DNA from: Vibrio parahaemolyticus
GTDB lineage: Bacteria; Pseudomonadota; Gammaproteobacteria; Enterobacterales; Vibrionaceae
Direction: 5' to 3'
Length of the DNA stretch: 64,000 bases
Assembly (NCBI RefSeq): GCF_900460535.1
Contig: NZ_UHIL01000002.1
Coordinates: 1,364,001-1,428,000, forward strand
In this document: positions 36,590-46,500 of the stretch, piece by piece
Numbering within the stretch: the first letter of the stretch is position 1
Layout: the number at the start of each line of letters is the position of its first letter
The notes under the pieces: model-generated
What the model was told of the DNA's origin: nothing
Seen by the model: only the letters and a program-made list of their open reading frames with translations
Database searches by the model: none
Program-made: the position numbers and the translations under genes

Positions 36590-37532
36590 TTCAACCAAAA
36601 TCGTTTTGCTCGGTGTTATCGCTCTGGTGTTTGCCTTTTTGTTTATCGGCATTGGCTTGAACGCAGACAACTACCAGTACTTTCTTTCGCGACGTGTACC
36701 CAAAGTGCTGGCGATTGTATTAGCTGGCGTGGCGATTGCTCAGTCATCTATGGTGTTTCAAACCATTACGCATAACCGGATATTGACGCCAAGCATTATG
36801 GGCTTTGATGCTTTGTACGTGCTAACGCAAGTGTTGATCGTATTGTTGTTTGGTGGATTGAGCACATTAGTGTTGAATATCTACGTCAACTTCACCATCG
36901 CGGCATGCATCATGGTGGCGTTTTCACTGCTTTTGTTTGGTTTCTATTTCTCCAAAGGTAGCCGAAATTTGATCACCTTATTGCTGGTCGGTTTGATATT
37001 TGGGCAGCTCTTTTCCAACGTTGCGTCTTTCTTCTCGCTATTGATGGATCCCAATACGTTCGCTTTCGTGCAGTCCAAACTGTATGCAAGCTTTAACAAC
37101 GTAAAGGTTAATCTCGTGTACTTCAGTGCGCCGATGTTGATATTGGCTTGCTGGTTGCTGTTTCGTATGCATCGCACATTGGATGTGTTCTGGTTAGATC
37201 AAGACAACGCGAAAAGCTTGGGTGTTGATGTGCCGAAAGTGACGCGCAACGTCTTCATCCTTTCTGCGGTTTTGATTGCAATTTCTACCGCGTTGGTTGG
37301 CCCAATTATGTTCTTTGGTTTGCTTGTGACCAACTTGAGCCGTGAGATGTTTCATTCCTATCAACATAAAACATTGTTGATAGGCTGTTCACTGTTGGCC
37401 ATTAGCTCATTGCTTTCAGGGCAGTGGATCATTGAAAACGTTTTTAATTTTGAGACAACGCTAAGCGTGGTCATTAACTTCCTTGGCGGCATTTATTTCT
37501 TGTATCTGCTGTTGAAAAACAAAGTCGTATAA
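36582..37532 (+). CDS. siderophore ABC transporter permease (VctG/FatC type)
   Basis: Second FecCD-family permease, 316 residues. Family motifs are SRRVPKVLAIVLAGVAIAQS and GPIMFFGLLVTNLSREMF. Its hydrophobic profile and length match the first permease, but the sequences are clearly different, so this is an old heterodimer pair. AGGTAAGCAG lies within the end of the upstream gene. It ends two bases before the ATPase gene. Confidence 0.88.
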   Translation: MRDSTKIVLLGVIALVFAFLFIGIGLNADNYQYFLSRRVPKVLAIVLAGVAIAQSSMVFQTITHNRILTPSIMGFDALYVLTQVLIVLLFGGLSTLVLNIYVNFTIAACIMVAFSLLLFGFYFSKGSRNLITLLLVGLIFGQLFSNVASFFSLLMDPNTFAFVQSKLYASFNNVKVNLVYFSAPMLILACWLLFRMHRTLDVFWLDQDNAKSLGVDVPKVTRNVFILSAVLIAISTALVGPIMFFGLLVTNLSREMFHSYQHKTLLIGCSLLAISSLLSGQWIIENVFNFETTLSVVINFLGGIYFLYLLLKNKVV

Positions 37533-37534
37533 AC

Positions 37535-38290
37535 ATGATAGTCATAGAGAAACTAACCAAAGCATTTGGTTCGAGTAAAGTCGTTGATAGCGCGGATACT
37601 CAGTTCGAAAAAGGCAAAGTCACGTCGATCATTGGCCCAAATGGAGCAGGCAAGAGTACCTTGCTCTCGATGGCTTCGCGTCTAACAGAGCGAGACGGTG
37701 GTAGCGTCATCATCGACTGTAAAGAGATCGCTGAGTGGGATACCAAAGAGCTGGCGAAAAGGCTTGCTGTGCTTCGCCAAGCGAACTCAATCACGATGCG
37801 ATTTACCGTGAAAGAACTGGTCTCTTTTGGTCGCTTCCCTTATTCAAAAGGCAATCTTACCAAAGACGATCATGCTGTTATTGCACAAGCCATTGATTAC
37901 TTAGACCTGCAAGATATTCAAGATAAATACTTGGATGAGTTGAGTGGTGGTCAGCGCCAGTTGGCGTTTATCGCCATGGTGATTGCTCAGGATACGGACT
38001 ACGTTTTCTTAGATGAACCGCTGAACAACTTGGATATCAAGCATTCATTGCAGATCATGAAGGTGATTCAAAGGCTTGCTCATGACATGAACAAAGCAAT
38101 GGTGGTTGTGATTCACGATATCAACTTTGCGGCGTGCTATTCCGATGTCATTCTGGCGCTTAAACAAGGTAAAGTGGTGGCAAGTGGCGCGGTTGAAGAG
38201 GTGATTCAGGCAACAACATTGGAAGACATCTACGAAACACCATTTAACATCATTGAGTTAAATGGCAAACGCATGTGCACTTACCATTAA
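37535..38290 (+). CDS. siderophore ABC transporter ATPase (VctC/YclP type)
   Basis: ABC ATPase of 251 residues. Walker A is GPNGAGKSTLLS, signature LSGGQRQLAFIAMVIAQ, Walker B YVFLDEPLNNLD, and the switch histidine is in VVIHDINFAACYSD. The sequence around VSFGRFPYSKGNLTKDD and QDIQDKYLDELSGG is very like Bacillus YclP, the petrobactin importer ATPase, and vibrio VctC. It starts 2 bp after the permease stop without its own strong ribosome-binding site, implying translational coupling. The operon ends here, as the next gene is on the other strand. Confidence 0.92.
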   Translation: MIVIEKLTKAFGSSKVVDSADTQFEKGKVTSIIGPNGAGKSTLLSMASRLTERDGGSVIIDCKEIAEWDTKELAKRLAVLRQANSITMRFTVKELVSFGRFPYSKGNLTKDDHAVIAQAIDYLDLQDIQDKYLDELSGGQRQLAFIAMVIAQDTDYVFLDEPLNNLDIKHSLQIMKVIQRLAHDMNKAMVVVIHDINFAACYSDVILALKQGKVVASGAVEEVIQATTLEDIYETPFNIIELNGKRMCTYH

Positions 38291-38337
38291 TCTGAACCAA
38301 CTTGTTGCCTTTAACGAACTGCAATAGATAGGCGAGC

Positions 38338-38724
38338 TTACTTAGTGAGCTCGTCTATGATTGGACAGCGACTTTTTGCATCGCCAGGACAAGCCGATAC
38401 CCAACCTTCCAACTGTTTTTTAATTTCCATCAGGTGAGCAATTTTCTCTTCTACTTCGCGCAGTTTATCCATCGTTCTTTCTTTCACTTCGCTGCTTTTA
38501 CGGTTTGGATTATGCGCAAGCTGGACGAATTCTTTACATTCTTGAAGTGAAAATCCTGCGTTTTTTGCTCGTGAAACTAAGTTAAGTTCTTGAATATGAT
38601 TATCCGAATACTCGCGATAGCCAGAATCACTGCGTGCTGGTGGAGAGATGATCCCTTTGTCTTCATACAAACGAATCGACTTTGATGACAGTCCAGTTAG
38701 CTTCGCGACAGCGCCAATATTCAT
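38338..38724 (-). CDS. cueR: Cu(I)-responsive MerR-family regulator CueR
   Basis: MerR-family protein of 128 residues. The HTH is NIGAVAKLTGLSSKSIRLYEDKG. The metal-binding loop reads C112-PGDAKSR-C120, identical in spacing and numbering to E. coli CueR, and S77, which marks the monovalent-metal branch, is present. It senses Cu(I), Ag(I) or Au(I) and activates promoters with a 19-bp spacer, usually copA. The start ATG has GGAGG upstream; the longer frame at 38739 adds five residues. No copA or multicopper oxidase gene is adjacent here, and it is wedged between iron-uptake genes. Confidence 0.92.
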   Translation of the reverse strand: MNIGAVAKLTGLSSKSIRLYEDKGIISPPARSDSGYREYSDNHIQELNLVSRAKNAGFSLQECKEFVQLAHNPNRKSSEVKERTMDKLREVEEKIAHLMEIKKQLEGWVSACPGDAKSRCPIIDELTK

Positions 38725-38932
38725 GTTTAACCTCCACATTCGAGATAACGCCGATGCCGTTAATTGTCGTTGTGTATCAGCGCGTTAAACATATTGGTTT
38801 CTACGCAGCGTTTGATTTGCAACCCGATGGCATTGGCTTGATGTTTAACGCGAGTATATACTCATGTCGCTGACGATATATACCCCCAAAGTACCTAAGT
38901 AGGCTGGATAGACGCATTGTTGAGCGTTCCCG

Positions 38933-39955
38933 TCACTCTTTTACGATCTCATGGGGCGGCACACCGAACACTTTTTTAAACGCATTAGTGAAATTAGAAG
39001 GGTGGTGATAGCCCGCTTCGTACGCGGCTTCAGTAATCGACACTAAACCACGCTCCAAATGTACTCTTGCGATCTCAAGACGGCGATAACGGATATAACC
39101 ATTCACCGTCATATTGAGTGACTGTTTAAAGCGGCGTTGTAGGTTAGACACACTCATCGAGAATACCTCTGCAATGTGTTCGAGGCTCAACTCTTGTTCA
39201 AGGTGCGTTTCGATATAGCTGACAATGTTTTCCACGCGTGAATCACTATGACGTTCGGAGATTTTATCTCGGTAACAGTTGGTGTTTTGAGGGCAAAAAT
39301 CCTGTGGCATTTGTTGTGTTGCGTGAAACAGAATTTGATAAATCAAACTTTCGATTTCGAGCTTGTCTTGGAAACGATGTGGTGTATCCCGGTTGGTGAG
39401 TTCGGTGGCAAGTTCAGTTAACACCTGGTTAAGCTCTAGGTGGTAAAAGGCTTGGTGCGTTTCAAAGAAGGCAGTACTGCAACACGACTCTTCCGTACGG
39501 GACTCTAACCATTGCGGCTTTACAAGAATATTAATCTTGTTGATCTGATTGTTTTCAATAAGCGAACGACGAAAGTTAGCAGGATGAATGAGATTCACCA
39601 CCACGCCTTGAGGTGTATCACTGGCATCGAGGTCGAACTGTAGATCGTCGTAGCCGAAAGAGAGTTTTCCTTCGAGAAGAATGGTGATCAACAATGAAGC
39701 GTGCGCGGTAGAGACGATATTGGAGTCAACCAATTCAATGCAGCGCCCGCCATGCACAAAAATCTGGTCATTGTACTGATAAGACAAAAATTTCCCTTCG
39801 GCCAGTTGGGTCTGGCATGGTTGCCCTTGCGTCACAATAAACTGTTTTTCCGTGGCTTCCAGTTTTTGGGTCATAGCTATTTTGCCAAGTTTAGTTCGTT
39901 TGGCGGTGACTTCCTGCATTTGACGTTTCCTCATAACACTTGTGCGATTTCGCAT
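38933..39955 (-). CDS. AraC-family regulator, probable activator of the TonB receptor
   Basis: AraC/XylS-type protein of about 341 residues. The C-terminal double HTH is clear: LSLEHIAEVFSMSVSNLQRRFKQ and VSITEAAYEAGYHHPSNFTNAFKKVFG. The N-terminal roughly 230 residues are a ligand-binding domain with several cysteines in the middle (EESCCSTAF, FCPQNTNCYR). The start is uncertain: candidates are 39955 (chosen), 39934, 39919 (best Shine-Dalgarno, AGGA eight bases away) and 39874. A frame from 40015 would start inside the Fur box and is unlikely. Divergent from the receptor at 40036, as with PchR- and DesR-type siderophore regulators. Confidence 0.8.
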   Translation of the reverse strand: MRNRTSVMRKRQMQEVTAKRTKLGKIAMTQKLEATEKQFIVTQGQPCQTQLAEGKFLSYQYNDQIFVHGGRCIELVDSNIVSTAHASLLITILLEGKLSFGYDDLQFDLDASDTPQGVVVNLIHPANFRRSLIENNQINKINILVKPQWLESRTEESCCSTAFFETHQAFYHLELNQVLTELATELTNRDTPHRFQDKLEIESLIYQILFHATQQMPQDFCPQNTNCYRDKISERHSDSRVENIVSYIETHLEQELSLEHIAEVFSMSVSNLQRRFKQSLNMTVNGYIRYRRLEIARVHLERGLVSITEAAYEAGYHHPSNFTNAFKKVFGVPPHEIVKE

Positions 39956-39999
39956 AACTGAATCGCCTTTGTATTTATAAAACACCTGCTTATTATATC

Positions 40000-40014
40000 T
40001 GAGAATTATTATCA
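40000..40014 (+). promoter_or_regulatory. Fur box in the AraC / TonB-receptor divergent promoter
   Basis: TGAGAATTATTATCA matches the 7-1-7 Fur consensus TGATAATnATTATCA at 13 of 14 positions and sits 21 bp before the receptor start. It overlaps the likely transcription start of the receptor (-10 TATTAT or TATATC at 39991-39999). It should repress the receptor and possibly the AraC gene in iron-rich cells. Confidence 0.75.
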
Positions 40015-40035
40015 TTAATATTTAGGGATGTACTT

Positions 40036-42042
40036 ATGGAAAGCCCAGCTTGCTCATCAATCAAGCTTTCAAGCCTTTGCCTTGCAGTGGGAATGGCATT
40101 GGCAAATCCCGTTTTAGCTCAAGAACCTGACTCTCATTTCGAAGAAGTCGTAGTATGGGGAACGAAAGTTTCCAGCAATACCGAATCGATGTTCGCGGAC
40201 GATATGTCATTAAAGCAGGCCGATCATATGTCGGATCTACTGCGTGATATTCCGGGCGTTGATGTGGGTGGTACTCACTCAGTCAACCAGCGCATCACGA
40301 TTCGCGGCTTGGGTGAGACTGACTTGGATATCCGTCTGGATGGCGCGTCACAACACGCGAGTATGTTCCACCACATCGGTAACTTAACGCTGAACCCAGA
40401 TATTCTTAAGTCGGCAGATATTCAAGTGGGTAACAACTCAGTGACGCAAAATGGGTTGGGTGGTTCGGTGTATTTTGAAACCAAAGACGCACGTGATTTG
40501 CTTCGTTACGATGAAACTTTTGGCGCGCGTGTATACGGTGGTTTTGCATCTAACGACAACCAACAAGGCTCTTTAACGTTATACGGTTTGCTGTCAGAAA
40601 ACGTAGATGCAATGGTTTATGGCCACTATGTGGCGCGTGACGATTTCAAAGATGGAAATGGCGACAAGACGTTCGGCTCGGCAGGGGACGTTTACAACAT
40701 TCTTGCGAAGCTTGGTTACGAGTTTAATGACATTCACCGTTTCGAACTTTCCTACGATATGTACCGTGACAGCGGCGATTACAGTCCGCGTCCTGATATG
40801 GCAGGTAGCGCAAACAATGGCTTGTCGAGCAAGTTGCTGATCCCAACGGATTATGATCGCGATACCGTCACGCTCAGTTACGAGCTAAGAGGGGAGCAGC
40901 ACCAAGGTAACGTGACGCTTTACAACACCGAAACTGAAATCAAACGTGATGAAACGGTTATGGCACCGCGTTGGCCTTCGAACCGCTTGTCAAAGAACAC
41001 GGCTAAGAACCAAAACCTTGGCTTAAATGCGAAATTCCAATCGGATTTTGCTCTCGCTCAGTTTGATAACCGAGTGACTTATGGCTTTGACTACATGGAT
41101 AAGACGTCATCTAGTTACTACGGCAGCAGCAAGTTTATGGATGAATCGGCAGTTTCAACGGCGCTGTTTGTTGAAGATCAGTTCTTCTTTTCGGATGCCT
41201 TCTTTATTACTGCGGGTCTGCGTTTTGATGATTACAAACGTAAAGCGGAAACAGGTACAAGCAATTTTGATGACGTGACTTGGGCATTGGCTGCAGAGTG
41301 GGCGGTGACACAAGACTGGACACTGTTTGCGAGCTCGCGTTCCCTGTTTAAGGGCCCAGAGTTGATGGAAACGTTCATCGCGTATCAAGACGTTGCGTAC
41401 CTCGATGAAGGCATGAAGGCGGAAACGGGCCAAAACACCCAAGGTGGCCTGCGTTTCAACAAGACGTTAGATAAACACTTCTTCGGTGCCAATGTGACGG
41501 TTTTCCAAACAAACATTGATGATTACATTGCTGATAAATACCAAGATGCGACTCAAACCTACCTGATTTACAACATCGGTGACGTTGAGATAAAAGGCTT
41601 TGAAGCCAGTGCGTCCTACGGGTATGACAAATTCAACAGTAAGCTTTCTTACTCGCAGTCTGATACCAAAAACAAGAACACTGGCGGCCCAGTTGCAGGT
41701 GGAAATGGTCGCAGTATCGACATGGGTGACAGCATTGCTTTAACGCTGGATTACCAATCTGATTCGCTAGAAACCATCTTTGGTTGGACATCCATGTTTG
41801 TACTTGAAGAAGACAATGTGTTTGATGGTCAGCCTGCTAAAGATAGCTACGATGTGCATAATCTGTACGCTCAGTGGGTGCCGTCAAACGTTGATGGCTT
41901 ATCGGTAACGTTCGGTATCGATAATATCTTCGATGAGGTTTACACATCACATGCGTCACGTTCGGGCACGGTACGCGGCTTCACGCTAGATGATTACGAA
42001 CCAGGTCGCAATTTCAAGCTTTCAGCGGCTTACCAATTCTAA
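40036..42042 (+). CDS. TonB-dependent outer-membrane siderophore receptor
   Basis: TonB-dependent receptor of 668 residues with a signal peptide (about 1-28, cleaving near VLAQEP). The plug domain contains the TonB-box-like EEVVVWGT, then MSDLLRDIPGVDVGGTHSVNQRITIRG and GLGGSVYFETKDARDLL. The C-terminal beta-barrel ends in an aromatic residue (KLSAAYQF), as required for outer-membrane insertion. Barrel residue blocks such as SSRSLFKGPELMET sit where heme receptors have FRAP, but the heme motif is not intact, so a siderophore is more likely. Ligand unknown. Followed by a terminator and then the DUF2218 gene. Confidence 0.9.
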   Translation: MESPACSSIKLSSLCLAVGMALANPVLAQEPDSHFEEVVVWGTKVSSNTESMFADDMSLKQADHMSDLLRDIPGVDVGGTHSVNQRITIRGLGETDLDIRLDGASQHASMFHHIGNLTLNPDILKSADIQVGNNSVTQNGLGGSVYFETKDARDLLRYDETFGARVYGGFASNDNQQGSLTLYGLLSENVDAMVYGHYVARDDFKDGNGDKTFGSAGDVYNILAKLGYEFNDIHRFELSYDMYRDSGDYSPRPDMAGSANNGLSSKLLIPTDYDRDTVTLSYELRGEQHQGNVTLYNTETEIKRDETVMAPRWPSNRLSKNTAKNQNLGLNAKFQSDFALAQFDNRVTYGFDYMDKTSSSYYGSSKFMDESAVSTALFVEDQFFFSDAFFITAGLRFDDYKRKAETGTSNFDDVTWALAAEWAVTQDWTLFASSRSLFKGPELMETFIAYQDVAYLDEGMKAETGQNTQGGLRFNKTLDKHFFGANVTVFQTNIDDYIADKYQDATQTYLIYNIGDVEIKGFEASASYGYDKFNSKLSYSQSDTKNKNTGGPVAGGNGRSIDMGDSIALTLDYQSDSLETIFGWTSMFVLEEDNVFDGQPAKDSYDVHNLYAQWVPSNVDGLSVTFGIDNIFDEVYTSHASRSGTVRGFTLDDYEPGRNFKLSAAYQF

Positions 42043-42053
42043 AACCTATTCAT

Positions 42054-42078
42054 AAGGCTCTCGAAAGAGGGCCTTTTT
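42054..42078 (+). terminator. terminator after the TonB receptor
   Basis: AAGGCTCTC (42054-42062) pairs with GAGGGCCTT (42067-42075) with one T-G wobble and a GAAA loop, followed by TTT. The DUF2218 gene starts 24 bp later, so some read-through is likely. Confidence 0.7.
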
Positions 42079-42101
42079 CCACGAATAAGTAAAGTGACAA
42101 T

Positions 42102-42383
42102 ATGATCAAAGAAACGACCCAGATTGAAAGTGAACACGCGAGCAAATACTTAGTGACGCTATGCCGACATTTCGCACGTAAAGTGCCTGCAACGTGGGAT
42201 GAACAAAGTGGCTTGGTAACATTCCCTGTTGGAAAGGCAGAATTCAGTTTGAATGGGCTCTGCCTCATTATTGCGTGTGAAGCGGATTCTGAAAAGCAGT
42301 TGGAGCAAGTGAAGGGCATTATCGAATCGCATGTCGAAATGTTTTCACGTAGAGAGACGCTCGAGCTTGATTGGATTCGATAA
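42102..42383 (+). CDS. DUF2218 domain protein
   Basis: Protein of 93 residues filling the DUF2218 domain, an uncharacterised family. It has the characteristic YLVTLCRHFARKVPATW, GLVTFPVGKAEF and LRCEADSEKQLEQVKGIIESHVEMFSRRETLELDW-like blocks (here IIACEADSEKQLEQVKGII and HVEMFSRRE). Family members often sit beside siderophore uptake genes, as here, directly behind the TonB receptor. A cytosolic role in siderophore or iron handling is inferred from neighbourhood only. No strong ribosome-binding site. Confidence 0.75.
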   Translation: MIKETTQIESEHASKYLVTLCRHFARKVPATWDEQSGLVTFPVGKAEFSLNGLCLIIACEADSEKQLEQVKGIIESHVEMFSRRETLELDWIR

Positions 42384-42407
42384 AAACGAAATTTAGACAA
42401 TAAAAAA

Positions 42408-42431
42408 GCCCGCAGTGTATGACTTGCGGGC
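42408..42431 (-). terminator. terminator of the YgjV-like gene
   Basis: GCCCGCA (42408-42414) and TGCGGGC (42425-42431). Reading leftward the stem is followed by TTTTTTATTG, an excellent terminator for the minus-strand gene ending at 42449; the plus side has only CTTTC, so it can work weakly for the DUF2218 gene. Confidence 0.8.
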
Positions 42432-42448
42432 CTTTCAAAATACGAGTT

Positions 42449-42700
42449 TTATTGGGCTTTTTCAGGCTCTAGGCTTTTTTTTTCCTGCTGCATTTTAGCT
42501 AGGAAGTACACGTTAACACATGCAATAAAGCCGTTTGTTAGCACTACTGGCCACGAATCAATCATCAGTCCGTAAGCAGTGAACAGTGCACAGCCGATAA
42601 AGTTAAGGATACGAAGCTTAACAATATCTTTCATAGTTAGCGAAATTGCGACCATGATTGAAGCTGCGTAGCCTAAAATCTCAACCATATTCATTTCCAT
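42449..42700 (-). CDS. small YgjV-like inner-membrane protein
   Basis: Protein of 83 residues with three hydrophobic segments (about 5-22, 27-45, 50-66) and a charged tail (KMQQEKKSLEPEKAQ). It resembles the N-terminal part of YgjV-family membrane proteins; function unknown. The start MEMNMVEILGYAAS has GAGGG seven bases upstream; a longer frame to 42751 adds 17 residues with no supporting site. Single gene with its own terminator. Confidence 0.7.
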   Translation of the reverse strand: MEMNMVEILGYAASIMVAISLTMKDIVKLRILNFIGCALFTAYGLMIDSWPVVLTNGFIACVNVYFLAKMQQEKKSLEPEKAQ

Positions 42701-42992
42701 TATTTGACCCTCTTTAAATCTGCCGAATTTGTCGGTACCAATTCTTCTCATCTTGAGATTAGCGAGGAAGCTCCATGCCTCGAATGGTCTTTATTTTTGT
42801 ATTGGCCGTACTATATCAATGGAAAAACCGTGATGAAAGCCTCAAATCAAGGTTAAGAGAAGGTTAGCGATTACGCAAACGTTTAGGGAGAAAATTACTG
42901 ATAACTTTACTTATTATGTTGATTGATAATAGCGATGGGATTGATAGCTCAAACGCAGTTGAATATATGGGCATATTATCCTAATATTGCAA

Positions 42993-43286
42993 ATGAGAAT
43001 TATTTCTATTTGTGTCGTTTTTATGATGTATTTTTCTGCTAGTTTGGTTGTTTTATGCGCTGTTGCGCTTCGGACAAAACCTAATTCATGGTGTGTAGGT
43101 TTGCACATGGCTTTACACATGATGTTAGCCCTGTTTTTCCAACCTATTTATCTCGTTCAGTATCTAATTGTGACGTTCTTTTCTTCTCCTTTACTAATAA
43201 AGTTATCAACTCGCTCAAGTCTCTACAGTATTTTGTTTGCGTTTTTACCGCTTTTGATCGCAACTGGCAGTATCGCTTTTAGTTAA
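42993..43286 (+). CDS. possible small membrane protein
   Basis: ORF of 97 residues beginning MRIISICVVFMMYFSASLVV. It has three to four hydrophobic helices, with histidines and a cysteine between them (NSWCVGLHMALHMM). It has no clear Shine-Dalgarno sequence and is AT-rich. Its start overlaps a 23-bp near-palindrome at 42990-43012 (CAAAT and ATTTG arms around TGAGAAT), partly like a Fur box. Hydrophobic ORFs can arise by chance in AT-rich DNA, so it may not be a gene. Nothing else is in the gap 42701-43546 except a possible operator before the adhesin. Confidence 0.4.
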   Translation: MRIISICVVFMMYFSASLVVLCAVALRTKPNSWCVGLHMALHMMLALFFQPIYLVQYLIVTFFSSPLLIKLSTRSSLYSILFAFLPLLIATGSIAFS

Positions 43287-43461
43287 GTGACTTTGATAAC
43301 TCCGTTTTTTATCAGACCGACTACACTTGTTTAGAAATAAGTGACGCATTTCATATAATTAATTGATATTGCGCCGCTAGGATATGTGTCCCATTTTTGT
43401 GACAGATAGTAACTTTCACTTGTTTTGGGATGTGGAACGCAATAAGTCGATTGTTTAATGA

Positions 43462-43483
43462 GTTGATAGTTAGTTTAATCAAC
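43462..43483 (+). promoter_or_regulatory. inverted repeat upstream of the giant adhesin
   Basis: GTTGAT (43462-43467) and ATCAAC (43478-43483) with a 10-nt centre, about 85 bp ahead of the start codon. ATGTG/CACAT (43489-43506) is a second, smaller dyad right after it. Candidate operators; regulator unknown. Confidence 0.3.
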
Positions 43484-43567
43484 CAACGATGTGCAAAACA
43501 CCACATATATTCAACTAAAAACTATGCAATAGGTTAATGGGAAACGTTGGCCATTAGCGGAGGTCAG

Positions 43568-46500
43568 ATGAGTACGCAAACCGTGCCGCAAAACGCGATT
43601 GTAAATGCTGTCAAAGGGGAAGTTTTGGTATTGGATCTTACAGGTAAGATCCGAGTGGTAAGCGCCGGAGATGCGTTAAATACAGGGGATGTCATTGTCA
43701 CAGAAAACAATGCGTCTTTGGATGTTCTAATCAATAACGAGCTCTATCTTGTCGACCAAAACTGTGTCGCGTGTCTTCCTGAGCCTTCATCAGAACAACC
43801 GGAAACTTTGGTTCAAACCTCGGTTGATGGTCAAATTGCTTTCGACCCGGCGGCGATTGATAGTGCTAATTTTGACGCAAATGATGTTGCTGCTATCCAA
43901 CAAGCGATTTTGGAAGGTGCCGACCCGACGGCAATTCTTGAAGCAACGGCCGCTGGTGGTGATGCGTCTGGCTCGGCAAATGCTGGCTATGTGACGGTTG
44001 AATACAACAACCCAGAAATGCTTGCCTCGACGTTTTTCGAAACCTCTGCAACACGCACTGGCGTGCAAGATCGCGAAGAAACCGATGACATTAACGTCAC
44101 CATTTTTGCTGATGGTGGACAATCTCTTGAATCGGAAGTAACCGAAGGTTCGATTTCCCTTACGACTTATCCTCAATCTATTGCAACCAGCGTATCCGTT
44201 GAGGCGGGCGATCTCCCGCTTGACCCTAGCTCATTTGTGCCATCTGCTGCTTCACTAGAGTCGCTACTGGCCGAGTTGAACACCGATATTCAATCTGGTG
44301 GTAAAGCTGTCGAGTTCTCATACGACGAAGCGCAAAATGCCATCATTGGTGTTCAAGATGGCAATGAAGTCCTACGTATTGAAATTGAAGCGACTTCGCT
44401 AGGTCGTGATATCGAGTTGGAGGTGACGACCACCATAAGCCAAGGCATTGACCATGTTGCGTCTGTAGATGACGGGCAGGTGTCGATTGTTGGTGACCGC
44501 ATCAGTATTGAGTTTGAGATGACGGGTACTGATATTGGTGGTAACAGCATTCGTACGCCAATTGATTTTGTCACGACGATTATCGATGGTGATAATCCAG
44601 CGCCGCAAGACATCTCGTTTGAGAATGAAGAATCTTCATCGACGCCAATTACGGGGACGTTTGTCGAAATTGGCAGTGACCAGTTGGCTTCAGTCACTTT
44701 TAATCAGGAAAGTTTGTCGCAATTTGATGGTTTGTTAACTGATAACCAAGCGACGGTTGCGACCTTGTCTGAAGATGGCAGTAACATCACGTTAACCGTA
44801 GCTGGTACGGGAGAGGTGGTATTAAGCATCACGTTAAACACCGACGGCACGTACCAATTTGAACAGTTCAAACCGCTTGAGCAGACGAATGATAGCGATA
44901 CGATAGTGCTTTCCCTTCCAACGACGATCGTGGATTTCGACCAAGATACGGTCAGTAATACCTTTGTGATTACAATTGCTGATGGAGATAACCCAGTCAT
45001 TAACAATGTCACAAGCTTGTCTTTAGACGAGTCTGGCGTCGAGCAAGGTTCTCTACAGGGCATCGCGATTACTAGCGGTACCGGATCAATTTCGGCAGCC
45101 GCAGGCAGCGATATTATTGATCACTTCGAAGTAGAACCAACGGAATTTAATGTCTCTGGCGAGTTGCAATCGCAAAGGCAAACTGTACTTCTTGAACTCA
45201 CTTCTGATGTCAATGGCGTTCGTACTTACGAAGGCTACATTGAGCTTGATGGTGTGCGCATTACGGTATTCGACATCAGTATCGACTCACCGTCTCAAGG
45301 CGAATATCAGTTCAACCTCTATGAACAGCTGGATCATACTGGCGCAAACGACGAATCGTTAACGTTCACCATTCCAGTTTATGCCGTTGATGCCGACGGA
45401 GACCGCTCTTCTTTGACGCTAGGTTCGAACGATGCCAAAGCCGCAGAAATCGTTATAGAAGTTAAAGATGATGCGCCTTCTATTGATGGTGTGGAAGCTT
45501 TAACGGTGGATGAAGACGACCTTGCGAGCATCGGCTCGGATCAAAATGATTCTGTTTCGGTTGACGGCAAGTTCACCACGACAGAAGGCTCCGACCGAGT
45601 GGTGAGTTATCAACTCGACACATCGACCAACCCAATTGATGGCTTGACTTCACATGGTGAAGCCGTTGAGCTGGTAGAAACCGCAAATGCCGACGGCAGC
45701 TTCACTTACACCGCGACAGCAAACGGCAACTCAGTATTTACGCTGGTGGTGAATACCGATGGTTCATACAACTTTACGTTAGAAGGCCCAATCGATCACG
45801 CTAGTGGCAGTGATGCGTTAACACTGAATTTCCCGATTACAGCGACGGATTTTGATGGCGATAGCAGCACCATGGTTTTGCCTGTCACCATTCAAGACGA
45901 CATTCCTACGATTGAGAATGTCGAGCCTCTCACTGTAGATGAAAATGACCTAATTTCGAATGGTGGACAATCAAACGCACTGTTGGTTGAAGGGCAGTTC
46001 ACGACCACGCAAGGCTCAGATGGTGTGGTTCAGTACCAGCTTGAAACAGGTTCAGACCCGCTAAACGGTTTGACCTCCAACGGTCAAGTTATCACGTTGG
46101 CCGAAGTCAGTAATGCCGACGGTAGCTTTACCTACACGGCGACGGCAAACGGCAATTCGGTATTTACGTTACAGGTAAACAGTGACGGGAGTTACTCGTT
46201 TGAACTGCAAGGGGCTGTTGATCATGCTCCAAATAGTGACACCTTAACGTTAGACTTTTCCATCATCGCGACGGATTTTGATGGCGACACGAGCAAAATT
46301 ACGTTGCCAGTCACGATCGTTGACTCATTGCCAGTTGTAACGGATTTTGAAGCGATCAGTGTTGATGAAGACGATCTGGCTGGTATCGGTTCAGACCAAA
46401 ACGACCCAGTTTCAATTGATGGCCAGTTTACGACCACTGAAGGTGCAGACAGAGTTGTGAGTTACCAGCTTGACTCGAATGCGACACCTGTTGATGGATT

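Noticed and set aside
39956..40015. Longer N-terminus for the AraC regulator
   Set aside because: It would begin within the Fur box and add an unusual Lys/Ile-rich segment; the start was set downstream.
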